Origin: Bacteroidota bacterium
Lineage (GTDB): Bacteria > Bacteroidota > Bacteroidia > Bacteroidales > Prolixibacteraceae
Direction: 5' to 3'
Assembly: GCA_021849365.1 (NCBI GenBank)
Contig: JAJZSZ010000005.1
Location: 1-36,477 of the forward strand
DNA length: 36,477 bases
The notes under the pieces were generated by a model. That model was not told where the DNA came from, did not search any database, and saw nothing but the letters and a program-made list of their open reading frames with translations. The position numbers and the translations under genes were made by a program. Shown piece after piece: positions 33,523 to 36,477 of this stretch (positions are counted from its first letter, which is position 1; each line of letters begins with the position of its first letter).

Positions 33523-33681
33523 ACGCTAACCCTTGCAAGTGTGCGCAAATATGCCTTTATTGATCCAACTTCCCACATTGCAGTTTGTAATAAATTCTCA
33601 ACAAACGAGATGCCATATCAAGTAAACCCCCAAACAAGCCGGGTTGATTTAAACGAAACCATACTTTCAGTTGTTAATTAA
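33523..33681 (+). pseudogene. 3' fragment of the unknown secreted family (as at 17602)
   Basis: The open segment encodes LTLASVRKYAFIDPTSHIAV and continues to a stop at 33681. It aligns without gaps to the final 51 residues of the protein at 17602 (LTLANVRKYALTDPAIHIAV...); the DNA agrees at roughly four of five positions over the conserved part. An in-frame stop precedes it at 33517-33519, and no signal peptide or earlier region is present, so it is a relic. It follows the cadA fragment in the same order as the intact genes. Confidence 0.85.
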
Positions 33682-33686
33682 CTTTG
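33679..33686 (+). promoter_or_regulatory. Possible -7 box TAACTTTG for the multicopper oxidase
   Basis: Matches TAnnTTTG and lies 33 nt before the ATG at 33720. It overlaps the stop codon of the upstream relic. No good -33 TTG is seen at the usual distance, so the call is tentative. Confidence 0.35.
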
Positions 33687-33719
33687 GTAATAATTGCCAA
33701 TATCCGAAAAGCACAAACA

Positions 33720-35426
33720 ATGAAATCCTTCATTACAACTTTGGTGTTACTTGCTATCATTTTTTCATGTTTCAGTCAAAATCCATTGTTCATCCCTCCG
33801 ATTCTTGAAGGAAATAAAGTTAATCTGCATGTACAAAATGGTTCAATGCAGTTTCTTGCAGGAGGTGAGACTGCCACAATAGGTATAAACAGCATCTACT
33901 TGGGGCCGACAGTCATACTAAACCAGGGAGACTCAGTTCAATTGTCGGTATTTAACGATCTCGATGAGCCCACAACCATGCATTGGCACGGGTTACACGT
34001 TCCGGCCAGATTGGATGGAAGCCCTCACAATGTAATTCAGGCACATACGGTCTGGTCCCCCAAGATAAAAGTTTTAGATCTGGCTGCAACGTATTGGTAT
34101 CACCCACACCTTCATGGAAAAACGGCAGAACAGGTTACAAAAGGAGCAGCCGGAATGATTATCGTAAGAGACAATCAGGAATCAACTCTTAACTTGCCAC
34201 GGAATTATGGAGTTGATGATTTTCCGGTTGTTATCCAATCCAGGGCATTTGATTCAAACAATCAGTTTGTGGTTAATACAGCCGATGATCATACCATACT
34301 TATTAACGGAACTATCGATCCTATTTTGAAAGTACCAGCTCAAATTATCCGGTTGCGGGTACTGAACGGCTCAACAAATCGGGTTTATAATATCGGGTTT
34401 CAGGGAAATCATCAGTTTTATCAAATTGCTTCTGATGGCGGGCTGCTGGATTCTCCGGTTGCTTTGACCCGATTAATGATAGCTCCCGGTGAAAGGGCCG
34501 AATTGCTGGTCAACCTTTCGGGATTGAAAGATCAGAACCTGGATCTGTTTTCTTTTGGTTCGGAGTTGCCCAATGGTATTTATGGCGCTGCTGTTCCAGG
34601 CGTTATGGGAATGGGAAGTATTGACGGGTATTCTGCCAATATATTGAATGGTAAAAATTTTAAATTAATCCGGTTATCGGTTACAGATCAAACTGCTCAA
34701 GCGGTTACTACAATACCTTCAAAATTGGTTCTTATGCAGAAGCCCGATCCGAATAAATCATCAGTAACTCGAATCATTACTCTATCTGCGAGCGGCATGG
34801 GTATGGGAAATCTAAGCGGCCCATTTCTTATCAATGGACAAACATTTTCAATGAACCGGATTAACTTTTCGGCCAAGCTGGGAGCCACCGAAATCTGGCA
34901 GATATCTAATCAGACAGCCATTGCCCACCCTTTTCATGTTCATGGGCTTCAGTTTTTCATCACCGACATTGGTGGCAGCCAGCCGGATCGTTCGAGGCAA
35001 GGTCGTAAGGATATTGTTTTAGTACCGGCCATGCAGTCAGTCAGGCTGATTATGAAATTTGATGATTTTTCAGATCCGGAAATACCGTACATGTTTCATT
35101 GTCACATGTTACTGCACGAAGACGATGGCATGATGGGACAATTCCTTGTAACAGGTATTCCAACGGGATTGAATACGCTGGGGGATGATTCCGCAATTCG
35201 AATTTACCCGAATCCTTTTACTGACCGGTTAACAGTTGAAGCTTCAGGAGTTAACCCAAATCTGGTAACAATAGAAATAACCAACAGCCTGGGGCAACTC
35301 TGCCTTCATCAGAAAATATCTGGGTTCCCCGCTACGCTTAATACAAGTAATTTAAAAGCTGGAATCTATGCAATCAGTTTCAAATATGGAGACAGGTTGC
35401 TGATAAAAAAGATAATTCGCTTCTAA
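33720..35426 (+). CDS. Secreted multicopper oxidase with T9SS sorting domain
   Basis: 568 residues from ATG 33720 (MKSFITTLVLL, signal peptide to about FSQ, residue 20); an upstream TTG is rejected. Three cupredoxin domains carry all four copper motifs: MHWHG (87-91), WYHPHLHG (126-133), HPFHVHG (about 403-409) and HCHMLLHEDDGMM (about 460-472, with the T1 Cys, His and axial Met). The last 75 residues (RIYPNPFTDRL...GIYAISFKYG...) form a type A T9SS C-terminal domain. It is closest in layout to CueO/bilirubin-oxidase-like enzymes, perhaps oxidising Cu(I) or another metal at the surface. It needs oxygen, an oddity beside hgcAB, which occurs in anaerobes. Confidence 0.9.
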   Translation: MKSFITTLVLLAIIFSCFSQNPLFIPPILEGNKVNLHVQNGSMQFLAGGETATIGINSIYLGPTVILNQGDSVQLSVFNDLDEPTTMHWHGLHVPARLDGSPHNVIQAHTVWSPKIKVLDLAATYWYHPHLHGKTAEQVTKGAAGMIIVRDNQESTLNLPRNYGVDDFPVVIQSRAFDSNNQFVVNTADDHTILINGTIDPILKVPAQIIRLRVLNGSTNRVYNIGFQGNHQFYQIASDGGLLDSPVALTRLMIAPGERAELLVNLSGLKDQNLDLFSFGSELPNGIYGAAVPGVMGMGSIDGYSANILNGKNFKLIRLSVTDQTAQAVTTIPSKLVLMQKPDPNKSSVTRIITLSASGMGMGNLSGPFLINGQTFSMNRINFSAKLGATEIWQISNQTAIAHPFHVHGLQFFITDIGGSQPDRSRQGRKDIVLVPAMQSVRLIMKFDDFSDPEIPYMFHCHMLLHEDDGMMGQFLVTGIPTGLNTLGDDSAIRIYPNPFTDRLTVEASGVNPNLVTIEITNSLGQLCLHQKISGFPATLNTSNLKAGIYAISFKYGDRLLIKKIIRF

Positions 35427-35460
35427 GTCATAAAATCCGTGGGGTACAAAATATGTAAAT

Positions 35461-35667
35461 ATGCAACCAGAATTTAATTTGAGATCAACAATTACCTGTC
35501 CTGCTTGCGGCTTTTCAAAAGAAGAAAAGATGCCTGAAGATTCGTGCCAGTTCTTTTACGAATGTGAGAACTGCAAGACCGTTTTAAAACCACTTCAAGG
35601 CGATTGTTGTGTCTTCTGCTCTTATGGTAGCGTTCCCTGTCCACCTGTTCAATCAAATAGAAGGTAG
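35461..35667 (+). CDS. Small Cys-rich zinc-ribbon-like protein (GDCCxxCSYG family)
   Basis: 68 residues. Two CxxC pairs (CPAC, CENC) suggest a zinc ribbon; these are followed by GDCCVFCSYGSVPCPP. I recognise the GDCC-x2-CSYG-x3-CPP ending as a conserved bacterial small protein often found beside metal-resistance genes, without a defined function. Cytoplasmic, no signal. It starts 34 nt after the oxidase stop. Confidence 0.75.
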   Translation: MQPEFNLRSTITCPACGFSKEEKMPEDSCQFFYECENCKTVLKPLQGDCCVFCSYGSVPCPPVQSNRR

Positions 35668-35741
35668 TGCCAGTTCTGAAACCAAATCAATTTTTAATCT
35701 ATCCTTGCAGGTTGATGTGCTTTGTCATTAGCCGGTTATGC

Positions 35742-36477
35742 TTATACCACCGTCAATAAAACAGTTCCGTATGAAAAACGTCCGCTCTCAGGTACCAAAA
35801 GCAAAATTTTATCATTTGCTTTTAGGCGTCCGGATTGGCACAAATCATCAAGAGCGGCAAATATGGAGGCAGATGCGATGTTCCCAACTTCCGTAAGATT
35901 GGTAAACCATTTTTCTGTTCCGAGGTCAATATTCCTGGCCTGTATCTCTTCTGCTAGTTTGCCGTGAAAGAACATCGACGAAACATGAGGGACAACGTAA
36001 TTGATTTCAGCGGGATCAACACGATATTTTTCCAGACAATGTTCGATGTGATCTACCCAGTATCGAATGATGTTGGGTTTTAGTAAACGAATATCCTGTT
36101 TTACCGTAAATACAGAGCGGTTGATCAGCTCCTGGCTTTCAAATTCCTTCCAACTGATAAGTTCCCCGTCTTCCCGGAGCTCTGCACCCATAAACATACA
36201 GGTTGGCAGCTCATTGGCATAAGAGGTCATCTCAATCCATTCAATCTTAAGCGATAATTCATTTTGATTCTTTTTATCAGAAAGTAATACGGCACTTGCT
36301 CCGTCACTGAGCATAAACCGCAAAAAATCCTTTTCAAAAGCCATATAAGGATCAGTTCCGACCAGCGAACAGTGTTCATACTCCTCTTCATAATTTTTTG
36401 ATAAAAGAGTGGGTGAAGCCAGTTCTGAAGTTGAACAGATCGCTTTTGACGATATCCCGGACAGAACAGACAGATAA
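35742..36477 (-). CDS. Beta-ketoacyl-ACP synthase III-like protein, 5' end cut by the window
   Basis: The frame stays open from the stop at 35742 to the window edge on the - strand (about 244 residues), so the start lies outside. An internal Met at 36344 is not the start: coding sequence (SGISSKAICSTSELASPTLL) continues upstream of it. It has KAS III features: a LSDGASAVLLSD segment, the catalytic His region YVVPHVSS, and the Asn motif VGNIASAS. The end is LLLVPESGRFSYGTVLLTVV. The N-terminal catalytic Cys is not in view. Related synthases take part in aryl polyene or dialkylresorcinol pathways in Bacteroidota, but no partner gene is in view. It is convergent with the metal genes and marks the edge of that cluster. 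Confidence 0.8.
   Translation of the reverse strand, partial: YLSVLSGISSKAICSTSELASPTLLSKNYEEEYEHCSLVGTDPYMAFEKDFLRFMLSDGASAVLLSDKKNQNELSLKIEWIEMTSYANELPTCMFMGAELREDGELISWKEFESQELINRSVFTVKQDIRLLKPNIIRYWVDHIEHCLEKYRVDPAEINYVVPHVSSMFFHGKLAEEIQARNIDLGTEKWFTNLTEVGNIASASIFAALDDLCQSGRLKANDKILLLVPESGRFSYGTVLLTVV

Noticed and set aside
35722-35967. 81-residue + frame at the right end
   Set aside because: Antisense to the ketoacyl synthase, whose - strand frame continues to the window edge and has recognisable motifs.
1-36477. tRNA, rRNA, transposase, integrase or attachment site
   Set aside because: I looked for cloverleaf-like segments, DDE or recombinase motifs and flanking direct repeats and found none that I could support.

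Overview
The window looks like chromosome of a Bacteroidota bacterium, probably an environmental anaerobe of the Bacteroidales/Marinilabiliales type. The signs are a type IX secretion (T9SS) sorting domain on the multicopper oxidase, promoter -7 boxes of the form TAnnTTTG, RND permeases including one fused to its outer-membrane factor, lipoprotein adaptors, and almost no Shine-Dalgarno sequences. Nearly every gene lies on the + strand and nearly every one deals with toxic metals or metalloids. The taxonomy is inferred from these features, not from a marker gene.

Layout. (1) 54-6252: a TRASH-like Cys protein and a complete three-part heavy-metal efflux pump (His-rich adaptor, RND permease, TolC). 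(2) 6551-13112: a second efflux operon with a Cys-rich small protein, an RND permease fused to a TolC domain, an adaptor and a PII-like protein, closed by a hairpin terminator. (3) 13230-19779: a Fur-family regulator, then a Spy-like periplasmic protein, two DUF302 paralogues, a small outer-membrane-like protein, a Zn/Cd/Pb-type P1B ATPase, YnfA, and two related secreted proteins of unknown function around a small Cys protein. The palindrome TGCAAC-N3-GTTGCA sits 12 nt before a TAnnTTTG box at the head of operon 2 and again directly after the fur-like gene, so that regulator probably controls both blocks. (4) 19939-33055: an MFS transporter, then an ArsR repressor with three copies of a TACGTCGTA-type operator, followed by a long arsenic operon. 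It holds a thioredoxin-like lipoprotein with a Cys tail, an ABC exporter pair, a universal stress protein, arsD, arsA, a HesB-like protein, three different arsC genes, a Cys-rich membrane peptide, a CcdA-like protein, hgcA, hgcB and acr3. (5) 33056-33719: a graveyard with decayed fragments of cadA and of the unknown secreted family. (6) 33720-36477: a T9SS multicopper oxidase, a small Zn-ribbon-like protein, and, on the - strand, a ketoacyl synthase III cut by the window edge.

The main find is hgcAB, the corrinoid protein and ferredoxin pair required for mercury methylation, embedded in the arsenic operon between a CcdA-like gene and the arsenite exporter acr3. hgcA carries the diagnostic NVWCAAGK motif and a five-helix membrane domain. 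hgcB has two [4Fe-4S] motifs, Cys73 and a terminal Cys pair. Just before hgcA lies what appears to be the decayed 3' end of a fourth arsC, which suggests that the methylation pair joined the ars locus by recombination. Mercury methylation may therefore be expressed under ArsR/arsenite control in this organism.

The genes form a layered metal defence: RND pumps and the P-type ATPase export divalent or monovalent metals, Cys-rich and Spy-like periplasmic proteins bind them, ArsC reduces arsenate, ArsD/ArsA/Acr3 handle arsenite, and HgcAB converts Hg(II) to methylmercury.
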